From an uncultured Blautia sp. (GTDB taxonomy: Bacteria; Bacillota; Clostridia; Lachnospirales; Lachnospiraceae), in NCBI GenBank assembly GCA_934424575.1, contig CAKRXU010000011.1:13865-77864 (forward strand): DNA of 64,000 nt, written 5' to 3'. The position numbers and the translations under genes are program-made. The notes beneath the pieces are model-generated. The model saw only the letters and a list, made by a program, of their open reading frames with translations. It searched no databases and had not been told where the DNA came from. Positions 16,416-24,702 of this stretch are shown piece by piece (position 1 is the first letter of the stretch; the number at the start of each line of letters is the position of its first letter).

Positions 16416-16891
16416 AAGCAGCAGAAAAAGCAGGACGGCTTTTTTTTACAGTGATCGCACTGGCGGGTCTGCTGTTGTTGATACTTCCCTGTGCAGGAAT
16501 TTCTGTAGATATTGTTTTGTCAGGTTCTATGGAACCGGCAGTCAAAACAGGAGGTCTTGTGTTTACAGACACCAGACAGAAAGATCCAAAAATCGGAGAT
16601 ATCATCACCTACCAGATAAAGAACAGCAAAGTAACCCATCGTGTTGTGCGAAAAGAAGGAAAAGATCTCATTACAAAGGGAGACGCAAACGATGGGGAAG
16701 ACCCGGTGGCGGTAGGATCAGAGCAGATAATCGGAAAGGTTGTTTTTACAATACCATTTGCTGGATATGTTGCAGCCTTCTTAAAGAAAAAAACAGTTTT
16801 TGCCATCCTGATTTTGATGATAGGGCAGGAACTATTGTTTGTAAGCCAGAATGAAAGGAGAGCGCGGAAAAAGCGCAGGAATAAAATATGA
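16412..16891 (+). CDS. sipW: SipW-type signal peptidase I
   Basis: A 159-residue membrane signal peptidase of the S26B (ER-like, SipW) type, which matures TasA/camelysin-like secreted proteins. A first membrane segment (residues 10-35) is followed by SGSMEP with the nucleophile Ser (about residue 43) and VTHRVV with the His that replaces the Lys of ordinary bacterial enzymes (about residue 76). A second membrane segment lies at residues 118-138, with a basic tail. The ATG at 16412 is chosen over 16334, because AAAGGGGAAAAT precedes it and it overlaps the upstream short ORF stop. Its own stop overlaps the next start by ATGA, and the neighbours downstream are its likely substrates. Confidence 0.9.
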   Translation: MKAAEKAGRLFFTVIALAGLLLLILPCAGISVDIVLSGSMEPAVKTGGLVFTDTRQKDPKIGDIITYQIKNSKVTHRVVRKEGKDLITKGDANDGEDPVAVGSEQIIGKVVFTIPFAGYVAAFLKKKTVFAILILMIGQELLFVSQNERRARKKRRNKI

Positions 16892-17541
16892 AAACAAATA
16901 AAAAAGGAAATATGAAAAAAGCAGTATTTGCAGCAGGAGTATTATGTCTGGCAACTATTGGAGGTGTATCCGCATATCTGACCGATTTTGATAAGGCAGA
17001 GAACCAGTTTACAGTAGGTAAAGTATCGATTGAAGTAGATGAGCCAAACTGGCATGAGGATGAACAGACCAAGATCGAGCCGGGGAAAGAGATCAGCAAA
17101 GATCCGCAGATCAAGAATACAGGTGTGAATGATGCGTTTGTTTATCTGGAAGTGTCTGTTCCGATGGCAGATGTGGAGGCAGTAGCTGATGATGGAAATA
17201 GACTGGGAAGCAAAAATCAGGAGCTCTTTTCGTTTCAGGCTTCGACAAACTGGACAAAGCTAAGCTCGAAAAAGAATGGAAATAACCAGGTTTATACCTA
17301 TGCATACAATGAAATCCTTCATCCGGAGCAGACCACAGAGGCTCTGTTTGATTCTGTGAAATTTTTGAATATTATCGAGGATCAGCTGGATGAACAGCAG
17401 TTGAATATTCCAATCAGAGCGTACGCAATCCAGTCATCTTATACAGGAGGAGATGCCAGTGATGCAATTGGTCGGGCAAAGATTGCATATGAGAAATATG
17501 TAAACCAGAATAAAGATGAGGAAGGTCAGGTCACACAGTAA
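16888..17541 (+). CDS. TasA/camelysin-like SipW-dependent secreted protein 1
   Basis: A 217-residue exported protein. The signal region (residues 8-33) ends in GVSAYLTDFDKAENQFTVG, the pattern of SipW-dependent signal peptides, with the mature beta-sandwich starting at about residue 35. A TasA-like pattern of alternating strands fills residues 40-200. No membrane anchor or sorting signal is seen at the C-terminus. It begins inside the sipW stop (ATGA), so both are made together. Family members form amyloid-like fibres or biofilm matrix, or are peptidases (camelysin); no catalytic motif is visible here, so a structural role is inferred. Confidence 0.8.
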   Translation: MKTNKKGNMKKAVFAAGVLCLATIGGVSAYLTDFDKAENQFTVGKVSIEVDEPNWHEDEQTKIEPGKEISKDPQIKNTGVNDAFVYLEVSVPMADVEAVADDGNRLGSKNQELFSFQASTNWTKLSSKKNGNNQVYTYAYNEILHPEQTTEALFDSVKFLNIIEDQLDEQQLNIPIRAYAIQSSYTGGDASDAIGRAKIAYEKYVNQNKDEEGQVTQ

Positions 17542-17574
17542 CCAGACACAGAAAAGAAAGCAGGTAGTTAGAAC

Positions 17575-18153
17575 GTGAAAAACAGAGAAAAACTGGCAGC
17601 GATACTCTCTGTGATGCTGGGATTTGTTATTGGGATCGGTGGTACAAATGCATATCTGACTTCTTTTGACCAGGCACGCAACACCATTGGTGTGGGACAG
17701 AATACAACGACGATAGAGGAGGAATTCCCAACTCCGTCTCCGATAACCGGAGATGGAGATTCGGGATTTTCCAAAACAGTATGGATCGCAAACGGAGATG
17801 CACAGAAAAAAGAAGCATCCGTAGACTGCTATGTAAGAGTTTCCCTGGGGTATTCTGATCATGATATAGGAAAAGCAGTAATCTTGAAGAATCTGAACCA
17901 GACGGACTGGGTGAAGGCAGAAGATGGATTTTATTATTACAAAAAGATATTGCGTGAAGGAGAAACAACGGTTCCGCTTTTTTCAGGAGTTTCTGTGGAT
18001 TCTACAAAGATAGAGAAAACCTATCTGGACCGGTTTGATACTTTTGAGATCCAGGTTTATGAGGAATCGGTACAGGCGGCAGGATTTAAAGATTATAGGA
18101 GTGCATGGACTTTTTATGGAGCAGATACAGGAACGATATCGACTGCAGGATGA
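17575..18153 (+). CDS. TasA/camelysin-like SipW-dependent secreted protein 2
   Basis: A 192-residue exported protein starting at GTG. The signal region ends GTNAYLTSFDQARNTIGVG, close to protein 1. A short Pro/Thr-rich linker (EEFPTPSPITGDGD, residues 48-62) precedes a compact domain with FYYYKKILREGETTVPLF, a segment also recognisable in the third protein (YYYYTSILKKNETVDLF). No C-terminal anchor is seen. It is separated from protein 1 by 33 bp, and its stop overlaps the next start by ATGA. A minor fibre subunit or adaptor is the best guess. Confidence 0.75.
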   Translation: MKNREKLAAILSVMLGFVIGIGGTNAYLTSFDQARNTIGVGQNTTTIEEEFPTPSPITGDGDSGFSKTVWIANGDAQKKEASVDCYVRVSLGYSDHDIGKAVILKNLNQTDWVKAEDGFYYYKKILREGETTVPLFSGVSVDSTKIEKTYLDRFDTFEIQVYEESVQAAGFKDYRSAWTFYGADTGTISTAG

Positions 18154-19391
18154 ATGTTGGAAAGGATGATACAGAGATAAGAAAGAGAGTAAAAATAGCA
18201 GCAGGGTTTCTTTCACTGGGCATTCTGGGGATATCGGGAGTATATGGGTATTTTTCTGATACCCTTCAGGTTGTGAATCATATTTCCACAGGAGATATCA
18301 AGATCAGTGTGCAGGAATATGAAAAGAAAGGGACAAAAGAAGTTCCGTACAGCAACAGCGGCAGGGTTCTCCCGGGTGAGGTGGTTTCGAAGATACCAAG
18401 GATCACGAATCATGCCCTTCCCTGCTGGATACGGGCGAGGATCCTGTATGCAAATGACCGAAAAGAACTGGAAGGGCTGGATGATACAGACCTGTCGGGG
18501 TTTCCTGCCAAATGGATCCGGCGAGGGGAATATTATTATTACACAAGTATTCTGAAGAAAAACGAAACGGTAGATCTGTTCCAGAGTGTACATATTCCGA
18601 CTTCGTGGAAAAAAGAGCATGAACTACAAAAACTTGGACTTACTATTCAGGCAGAGGCAATCCAGGCAGCCAATTTCACACCGGATTTCAGTGCCATGTC
18701 ACCGTGGGGAAACCAGCTGATACAGGAGTGTGTTCATGAAGAAAACGGCGCGATGACCTGTAAAAAACCGCAGACCAGATTATCGGTGGAATTTAATGGA
18801 AAAGCGCATAAATTAATGTCTGTTCCCGGAGATTTTTTTACAAATCTCGGAACGGCAATGCCAGGAGACATTCTTACAGATACGATCACAGTTTCCAATA
18901 CGACAGACAAAACAACGGAAATCCTGTTTCGGACCAGTACAGAAGGGCGAACCAGAGAACAGCTTGCAATGCTTGGTGAGGTGAAACTTGCGGTAGCATT
19001 GGGAAATCAGATCCTGTACAGTGGAACTTTGGACTCGGCAGAACTTGGACAAAATAAATCCCTTGGAAAATTACTGCCGGGACAAGAAGGAAATATGAAA
19101 TTCAGGCTGGAGATTCCTGCTGGATGGGATAATCGTATGGCGCAGAAAAAAACGGATGTTACTTGGATTTTTACTGTGAATGAAGAAGAATCAGAAGACG
19201 TACAGGAAGGGTCCGGAAAAGGAAATTCCGGAGATTCGGCTTCTTTGTCGAAAAAGAATACTGCGGGTCAGAAGAGCGGACAGGTAAAAACAGGGGATAC
19301 TTCTGAATGGGAGATCATGTTTATATTCCTGGCAGTGTCGGGAAGCCTGATCATTCTGATAAAAGTCCGGAAGGGAGGCAGGAAAACATGA
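18150..19391 (+). CDS. TasA/camelysin-like protein 3 with sortase-like tail
   Basis: A 413-residue exported protein. The signal region ends GVYGYFSDTLQVVNHISTG (SipW-dependent type), followed by a domain similar to protein 2 (residues 40-180). A second beta-rich domain (residues 210-360) begins near PGDFFTNLGTAMPGDILTDTITVSNTT. The C-terminus has a Ser/Lys-rich stretch, then QVKTGD, a hydrophobic segment (about residues 385-405) and VRKGGRKT, the layout of a cell-wall sorting signal, though the motif differs from LPxTG. The ATG at 18150 is used because it overlaps the previous stop (ATGA). It likely anchors the fibre to the wall. No sortase gene is in the window. Confidence 0.78.
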   Translation: MNVGKDDTEIRKRVKIAAGFLSLGILGISGVYGYFSDTLQVVNHISTGDIKISVQEYEKKGTKEVPYSNSGRVLPGEVVSKIPRITNHALPCWIRARILYANDRKELEGLDDTDLSGFPAKWIRRGEYYYYTSILKKNETVDLFQSVHIPTSWKKEHELQKLGLTIQAEAIQAANFTPDFSAMSPWGNQLIQECVHEENGAMTCKKPQTRLSVEFNGKAHKLMSVPGDFFTNLGTAMPGDILTDTITVSNTTDKTTEILFRTSTEGRTREQLAMLGEVKLAVALGNQILYSGTLDSAELGQNKSLGKLLPGQEGNMKFRLEIPAGWDNRMAQKKTDVTWIFTVNEEESEDVQEGSGKGNSGDSASLSKKNTAGQKSGQVKTGDTSEWEIMFIFLAVSGSLIILIKVRKGGRKT

Positions 19392-22069
19392 AAAAAATAA
19401 TAGCAGGCATTGGAGCTGTACTGTTTTCTGTTTCAGCAGTTACTGGGGCATTTGCTTTCTCCGATCCGGGATATCAGGCGACAGAGCAGGAAGAAGTCTG
19501 GGATGGCAGTCTGGATCCGGAAGATCCGGAAATGGAAAAAGATCCTTCAGACTGGGAAGAAGATAGGGATGATCCTGGATATATGGAAGAAATTCCGGAT
19601 ACAGACTTTGAAGAAGAAGCACCGGGAGATGTTTTTACAGTAAATGTGAAGGCGGATTATGGAAGGATTTTGTTTGATTCGGATGTGTCGGGAATGTCAG
19701 AAGAGGAAAAAATTCTTCTAACAGATGAAGAACTTCTGGTAATGCAAAGTTGGGAGCATAGCTATGCTGTGGGGGAATCTGTAAGATTTTATGTCCGTCC
19801 TTTTGAGGGGTATGAATGTGACAAAGTAACGGTATCTGATGAAACGGGGCCTCTTTCGCTGACTTTAGATGAGAAGCAGAGATATGAATTCTATATGCCG
19901 GAAAGAGCTGTAACGCTGGAGGCAGAGTTTGTAAAAACTATGCAGGAAGAGGACGAAGCAGAAATGAGTTTTACAGATGGACAAGATGCGGTACCGGCGG
20001 TCAATGCGGCTGCCAGAGAGATTGCAGTTAAGGCGGTAGATGCAGATTACAAAATGAATCCGGAGTATGCATTTACCTATGCTTTTCGAAAGAATACTAC
20101 AAAGCTTGCATTTGTTCAGGGCGCTTTGGCAGAGCTTCCGGAAAAACTGGATCGTCAGTTCGGATGGTCAACGGACAGTTCTTATGGTGCAAATTACAAA
20201 AATACATTTTTGGCATGCAGTATTCAGAATACCCTGCAAAAAGGAAATATTTCTGCCAGATATACAAATGTGGGAGAATATCGTGGGAAAATTGTGGACC
20301 TTCAGATCACGGCAACGGAATGGGGAACGGTGAGCAACAGTCATATCGGTGTTGACAGGACAGAGATCACGCCGTGTATTTTATTTTACAAAGACCGGAT
20401 CGCATTTTCAACGATATCTGTAGGGATTGTACGTTTCAGATTTGAATTTTTTGATAATGAAACAGGCACACAGATTTATCCCAAAGGCCATATCACAATG
20501 ATGGATCTTGACGGAGGTCAGGGATTTCGTATTTACGATGCATGGGGCGTGGATGGGATGTATATTCGAAAAGGATTTGACCATTTAAGCGCAACAACGG
20601 GTGCATCAGATTCTGGCAATGTATATACAGAGGTCCGTGCTCCGGAAGGAGTATCGACAAGAAACGATGATGTAAAAGGGTGGTGTCATGTTGATTTCGA
20701 CAGTTCTTTTACTGTGAACTGGCTTGCCGGCGCAGCTGCATTAAAAGGAACAAGCCCTTATATGGCATTTTTTATGTCGGGAGCACAGAGTGTCGGAACG
20801 TATGAACCAAATGCTGTTCCAGAGAAAAAAGTCGGAAATACAGGAAAAGACTATGAGGAGATGACGAGACATGAATCAGAATCTGATGCATCCGGAGAGG
20901 CCCCTTATGATATTCCGGAAAATAGAGAATTTGATTATATGATTTCCCAGACCGTCCTTCCTGGAGATTACAGAAAATTTGTGGTTACAGATACGCTGGA
21001 TCCTTGTCTGCAGTATCAAAATGCCTCTGTTGTTACCGCGCTTGGAAATGATGTGACCAGCCGGTTTGAGATTTCTGAAGAACAGAATACTGTGAAATTT
21101 GCAGCAAAAAGTGATTTCCTGAATACTGATGAATCCTGCAATGATGTGACTTATTATTTCAGGATCCATGTAAAAGTAAGAGAAAAAAGGGCAGTGGCTG
21201 AACATGGTCATTTTGGAGATGGTATTTATTATCATATTCCAAATCAGGCAGAAAGATTCCTGGAATCCTCGCAAAAAGAAGATGTCAGAGAGACGAATAT
21301 CTCCTGGATAAGAGGAACGATTGAATCTGGCTGTAGTATCCGGAAAACAGATGCAGAGGATCAGGAAAAAATTCTTTCAGATGCTGTCTTTGAGATCTAT
21401 GAATGGGATACGGGAAAACAAGATTATCTTCCAACAGGGCAGCAGATGCCTTATATAGGAGAGTCAAAATTATATACGACTGTGCAGAAACTACAGTATC
21501 GTTCTTCGAATGCAGGAAAATTCAGACTGGTTGAAACAAAGCCGCCAGAAGGATATAAAGGAGGATGGCAGGCAGATATCGATATTCTGGAAGAGACATT
21601 TCAGGATCCAATCCTGCAGGCGGAAAATACTTTGCTCCGTGCTCCTTATGGCGAAATTACCGTAACGAAAAAAATCCGAAAGGAAGATATCATCTGGGCT
21701 CATGGAAATCCGGTTTTTCGTTTTGTGATAAGTGGTACAGATCAGAAGGGCCTGGAACATACATACGAAAATTATGTGGAATTCCAGGAAAAAAATTATC
21801 AGGTACAGGGAGAGTATGCTGTACTAAACTGTACGTTTCAGAAAATCCCGTTTGGAACATACACGATCTGCGAAAAAGAAACCTTACGTTATCAGCTTCA
21901 GGAACTGACAGCAGACACGTCAAATGTGAAAATCGCAGGCAGAGAAGGAAAAGCAGTTCTTGACAGGGTCAATAAAACAGCAGCCGTGACTTTTGTAAAT
22001 ACAAAGACACGCTATGACGGATACAGTCACACAGATGTGATAAGAAATCAGATCGCAGTCCGCGGATAA
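19388..22069 (+). CDS. Large surface protein with isopeptide and SpaA-like domains
   Basis: An 893-residue exported protein, the last gene of the sipW operon, beginning inside the previous stop (ATGA). After a signal peptide (residues 1-24) comes an acidic Asp/Glu/Pro-rich region (30-75) and a repeat-like segment with YGRILFDSD (about 85-180). A long region (about 200-480) that I cannot assign follows. Next is a fimbrial isopeptide-forming D2-like domain (about 520-640, with Lys in DYRKFVVTDTLDP), then two SpaA/Cna-B-like domains (about 645-760 and 760-880; ETKPPEGYKGG and EKETLRYQLQ). The C-terminus stops at NQIAVRG with no LPxTG signal or membrane segment, unlike most pilins. A surface fibre tip or shaft is inferred. 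Confidence 0.8.
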   Translation: MKKIIAGIGAVLFSVSAVTGAFAFSDPGYQATEQEEVWDGSLDPEDPEMEKDPSDWEEDRDDPGYMEEIPDTDFEEEAPGDVFTVNVKADYGRILFDSDVSGMSEEEKILLTDEELLVMQSWEHSYAVGESVRFYVRPFEGYECDKVTVSDETGPLSLTLDEKQRYEFYMPERAVTLEAEFVKTMQEEDEAEMSFTDGQDAVPAVNAAAREIAVKAVDADYKMNPEYAFTYAFRKNTTKLAFVQGALAELPEKLDRQFGWSTDSSYGANYKNTFLACSIQNTLQKGNISARYTNVGEYRGKIVDLQITATEWGTVSNSHIGVDRTEITPCILFYKDRIAFSTISVGIVRFRFEFFDNETGTQIYPKGHITMMDLDGGQGFRIYDAWGVDGMYIRKGFDHLSATTGASDSGNVYTEVRAPEGVSTRNDDVKGWCHVDFDSSFTVNWLAGAAALKGTSPYMAFFMSGAQSVGTYEPNAVPEKKVGNTGKDYEEMTRHESESDASGEAPYDIPENREFDYMISQTVLPGDYRKFVVTDTLDPCLQYQNASVVTALGNDVTSRFEISEEQNTVKFAAKSDFLNTDESCNDVTYYFRIHVKVREKRAVAEHGHFGDGIYYHIPNQAERFLESSQKEDVRETNISWIRGTIESGCSIRKTDAEDQEKILSDAVFEIYEWDTGKQDYLPTGQQMPYIGESKLYTTVQKLQYRSSNAGKFRLVETKPPEGYKGGWQADIDILEETFQDPILQAENTLLRAPYGEITVTKKIRKEDIIWAHGNPVFRFVISGTDQKGLEHTYENYVEFQEKNYQVQGEYAVLNCTFQKIPFGTYTICEKETLRYQLQELTADTSNVKIAGREGKAVLDRVNKTAAVTFVNTKTRYDGYSHTDVIRNQIAVRG

Positions 22070-22099
22070 AGAAAAAACTGAATAGTCAGCAGTAAAAAA

Positions 22100-22144
22100 A
22101 GTTGGCGAAAATTCCCTGCTTCGGGGAAGACTCGTCAACTTTTT
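22100..22144 (+). terminator. Terminator of the fibre operon
   Basis: AGTTGGCGA (22100-22108) pairs with TCGTCAACT (22132-22140). An inner TTCCC/GGGAA stem is included, and TTTT follows. A-run on the other side (22094-22100) means it may also stop transcription from the tRNA-Pro side. Confidence 0.82.
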
Positions 22145-22169
22145 GATTTTACTGAGGTTTTAATAAACA

Positions 22170-22243
22170 TCGGGGCAACAGGATTTGAACCTGCGACCTC
22201 ACGGCCCCCAGCCGTGCGCGCTACCAAGCTACGCCATACCCCG
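22170..22243 (-). tRNA. tRNA-Pro (anticodon GGG)
   Basis: On the - strand CGGGGTA/TGCCCCG form the acceptor stem, with D arm GCGTAGC..., anticodon stem CACGG/CCGTG around CTGGGGG (anticodon GGG), and T arm GCAGGTTCAAATCCTGT. The discriminator is A and CCA is not encoded. It is a single gene with the expected cloverleaf. Confidence 0.95.
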
Positions 22244-22305
22244 GTGCATAATATTATAACAAGTCCAAATTTGTTTTGCAACTGCTTTTTAATCAGGGGA
22301 AAATA

Positions 22306-22334
22306 TTGAAATAAAACTGGGATTATATTATAAT
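22306..22334 (+). promoter_or_regulatory. Promoter of the secreted transglutaminase-like gene
   Basis: TTGAAA (22306-22311), a 17-bp spacer and TATAAT (22329-22334), 31 bp before the GTG start at 22365. Confidence 0.78.
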
Positions 22335-22364
22335 ATGATCATGAAAAGGAAAGGAGGGGGCAGA

Positions 22365-23273
22365 GTGAAAAAGAGAATTTCCCAAATTCAACTTCTGCTT
22401 ATGATGGTTGTTCTTGCACTGCTTCTGTCAGGCGGGACCTGGAGTGTTTATGCGGCATCCACTCAGACTGAAAAAGCAGCATCTGCATCCATAAAGAAAG
22501 GACTTGTCCGGGAGAATGGAGGTTATCGCTATTATTCTAATAATAAACCAGTCAGAAATACCTGGAGGAAGGTAAAGGGTAAATATTATTGGTTTTGCGC
22601 GAGTGGCATGGCAGCACGAAATGGCTCCTGCAATGTAAAGGGCGTGAATTATATCTTTGATTCACAGGGACGTAAAGTCACACCTTCCAGGACAAGCGTC
22701 GTACAGATCAATGGGATGAAATTTATTGTCAATAAATATGGCAAGGGTCTCAGTGGCTGGCAGGAAGTGAATGGAAGATTTTATTATGCATACAAGAGTG
22801 GCAGATGCATTGTCAATAAAACAGTAGGCGGGATCAAGCTTGGTGGAAACGGATACGCGGCAGATTCTACGCAGGTTCGCTGCAAGATGGCTGCAAATAG
22901 ATTTATTGCGAATCATACGACAGCAGACATGAGTAACCGTCAGAAGCTGCGGGCTTGTTTTAATTACATTGTGGCATATAATCGATTTGTTGGAAGTATG
23001 GATCCTGCACCGTCCGAATTTAAGAGTGGGAAGTGGGTATACAAATATGCCCTTCAAATGTTTGAAAATGGTCTGACCGGTAACTGCTATGGTATAGCAA
23101 GTTCCGTGGCGGCAGTTGCCAAAGAACTGGGGTATCAGCCATATGTGATCACACTGGCAGAAGGACATAGTTTTGTGATGATCAATGGACGTTATTATGA
23201 CAATATGTATGGAGCTTTGTTTGATGCTGCTTCACGTCCGTCATATGTGACACAGTATAAAATTAAATTTTAA
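22365..23273 (+). CDS. Secreted transglutaminase-like protein with wall-binding-like repeats
   Basis: A 302-residue exported protein. The signal peptide (residues 1-32) ends in VYAAS. Residues 50-170 hold several aromatic repeats (GGYRYYSNNKPV, KGKYYWF, NGRFYYAYKSG) resembling cell-wall-binding modules. The C-terminal part has a transglutaminase-like triad: Cys in TGNCYGIASS, His in EGHSFVMING, Asp in YYDNMYG. GTG at 22365 is chosen because AAGGAGGGGG ends 5 nt before it, while the ATG at 22335 touches the -10 box. Two further secreted genes with the same style follow. It may crosslink or cleave surface peptides; the substrate is unknown. Confidence 0.78.
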   Translation: MKKRISQIQLLLMMVVLALLLSGGTWSVYAASTQTEKAASASIKKGLVRENGGYRYYSNNKPVRNTWRKVKGKYYWFCASGMAARNGSCNVKGVNYIFDSQGRKVTPSRTSVVQINGMKFIVNKYGKGLSGWQEVNGRFYYAYKSGRCIVNKTVGGIKLGGNGYAADSTQVRCKMAANRFIANHTTADMSNRQKLRACFNYIVAYNRFVGSMDPAPSEFKSGKWVYKYALQMFENGLTGNCYGIASSVAAVAKELGYQPYVITLAEGHSFVMINGRYYDNMYGALFDAASRPSYVTQYKIKF

Positions 23274-23289
23274 ATAAAGGAGAGGAAAA

Positions 23290-23931
23290 ATGAAGAAAGC
23301 AAAAAAGATTCTGGCACTTGTACTCTTTTTACTTCTGATGCTGACACCAGTTGTTTCTGTTTCTCAGCCAGTTACAGTACAGGCTGCCACAAAGACAACC
23401 CTGAAAAAGGTAAACGGCAGATACTATGCCTATGAAAACGGCAAAAAAGTATGTAACAGCTGGCGTACGATCAAGGTTGGACAGAAGAACTACAGATACT
23501 ATTTTGGAGCAAGCGGAGCTTCCTATCAGGCCAGCAGAGATATGATGGGACGATATGGAGTGCTTGTAAAGAAAATCAAAGGACAGTATTACGGATTTAA
23601 CTATCTGGGACGTATGTGTACAGGAGTCCGTGTTGGAAGTACTTCCGCATATGGAATGCCGTACGTATTTTACTTTAATGCAAATGGTACTTATAACAAG
23701 ACTAAAACCATACAGCTGAGAAGAGCTTCCATGACAAACAAAAATGCAGCAACGATCAAGAAACTTCTTGGCAAATATCAGAAATGCAAAATTTCCAAGA
23801 ACAGCTGTTTCATGAACGGAAACGGAAGCGATGTGACTTATACTTATGCAAATGTAGAATTATCTGTATTCCGTCCGAAGGGAAAGAGTGCAAAATACGA
23901 AGTTGTAGAAAGTATCGTTCAGCGTTATTAA
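23290..23931 (+). CDS. Secreted protein with wall-binding-like repeats
   Basis: A 213-residue exported protein. The signal peptide (residues 1-33) ends VQAAT. Aromatic repeats (NGRYYAYENGKKV, KGQYYGFNYLGRM) span residues 40-115, and a basic C-terminal region follows (residues 140-213). No catalytic Cys/His/Asp set is seen. It lies between two transglutaminase-like genes, with 16 bp and 22 bp gaps, probably in one transcript. It could be a wall-bound partner or a substrate of the neighbours. Confidence 0.7.
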   Translation: MKKAKKILALVLFLLLMLTPVVSVSQPVTVQAATKTTLKKVNGRYYAYENGKKVCNSWRTIKVGQKNYRYYFGASGASYQASRDMMGRYGVLVKKIKGQYYGFNYLGRMCTGVRVGSTSAYGMPYVFYFNANGTYNKTKTIQLRRASMTNKNAATIKKLLGKYQKCKISKNSCFMNGNGSDVTYTYANVELSVFRPKGKSAKYEVVESIVQRY

Positions 23932-23953
23932 GAGATAAGAGGGAGGTTTCAGC

Positions 23954-24679
23954 ATGAAGAAAAAATTAACAGCACTTGTTTTAAGTCTGGTGATCGCAGC
24001 AATGCCGGCAGTACCGGTGATGAATGTACAGACAGTATCAGCGGCGACGACTGCAAAAGCAACTGTGCAAAAGAACACCTGGAGCAAGGATCATAAGTAT
24101 TATTACGACAATAACGGCAAAAAAGTTAAAGGAATTCGTAAGATAGGCAAATATACTTATATCTTTGATTCTAAATACAGGCTGATCACAAACAAAAAAT
24201 ATTATAAATATAATGCCAAGACCTATTACAAGATCAACGCAAAGGGTCAGGCAACGAAATTATCTCAGGTAGAGACTCTGGCAGCGATCCGTCTTCAGAG
24301 ATGTGGCGGAAATTTAAGAAAAGCATTTAACTGGTCTGTATCTATCCGTTATAATGGAAACTACAGAGTTGCAAAGAAAAATCAGATGTATTATGGAATC
24401 TACGGATTCCAGACAGGAAGCGGTGACTGTTATGTTATGGCAAGCACCTTCTACTGGATGGCAAAGGTGGCAGGGTATGATGCACACTATGTGACCGGTT
24501 ATATCAAAAAAGGAACGAAAAACGGACCTCATGCATGGGTTGAGATCAGATCTAACGGCAAAACCTACGTATACGATCCGAACTTCCAGAAAGAATACGG
24601 ATCCAAAGGATATACAGGATACAGAATCACCTATGGACAGAAGGGAACTCTGAAATATATCAAAAAGAAAGTTTACTAA
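23954..24679 (+). CDS. Secreted transglutaminase-like protein
   Basis: A 241-residue exported protein. The signal peptide (residues 1-32) ends VSAAT. Two short aromatic repeats (HKYYYDNNGKKV, KYTYIFDSKYRL) precede a transglutaminase-like domain with Cys in GSGDCYVMASTFYWMAKVAGYDAHYV (about residue 158), His in GPHAWVEI (about residue 195) and Asp in YVYDPNF. The domain is closer to the standard TGase core than its sister gene at 22365. It was probably derived by duplication with divergence. A protease or crosslinker of the cell surface is inferred. Confidence 0.78.
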   Translation: MKKKLTALVLSLVIAAMPAVPVMNVQTVSAATTAKATVQKNTWSKDHKYYYDNNGKKVKGIRKIGKYTYIFDSKYRLITNKKYYKYNAKTYYKINAKGQATKLSQVETLAAIRLQRCGGNLRKAFNWSVSIRYNGNYRVAKKNQMYYGIYGFQTGSGDCYVMASTFYWMAKVAGYDAHYVTGYIKKGTKNGPHAWVEIRSNGKTYVYDPNFQKEYGSKGYTGYRITYGQKGTLKYIKKKVY

Positions 24680-24702
24680 ACAAAGACAGGCAGGGCAGAA
24701 AA

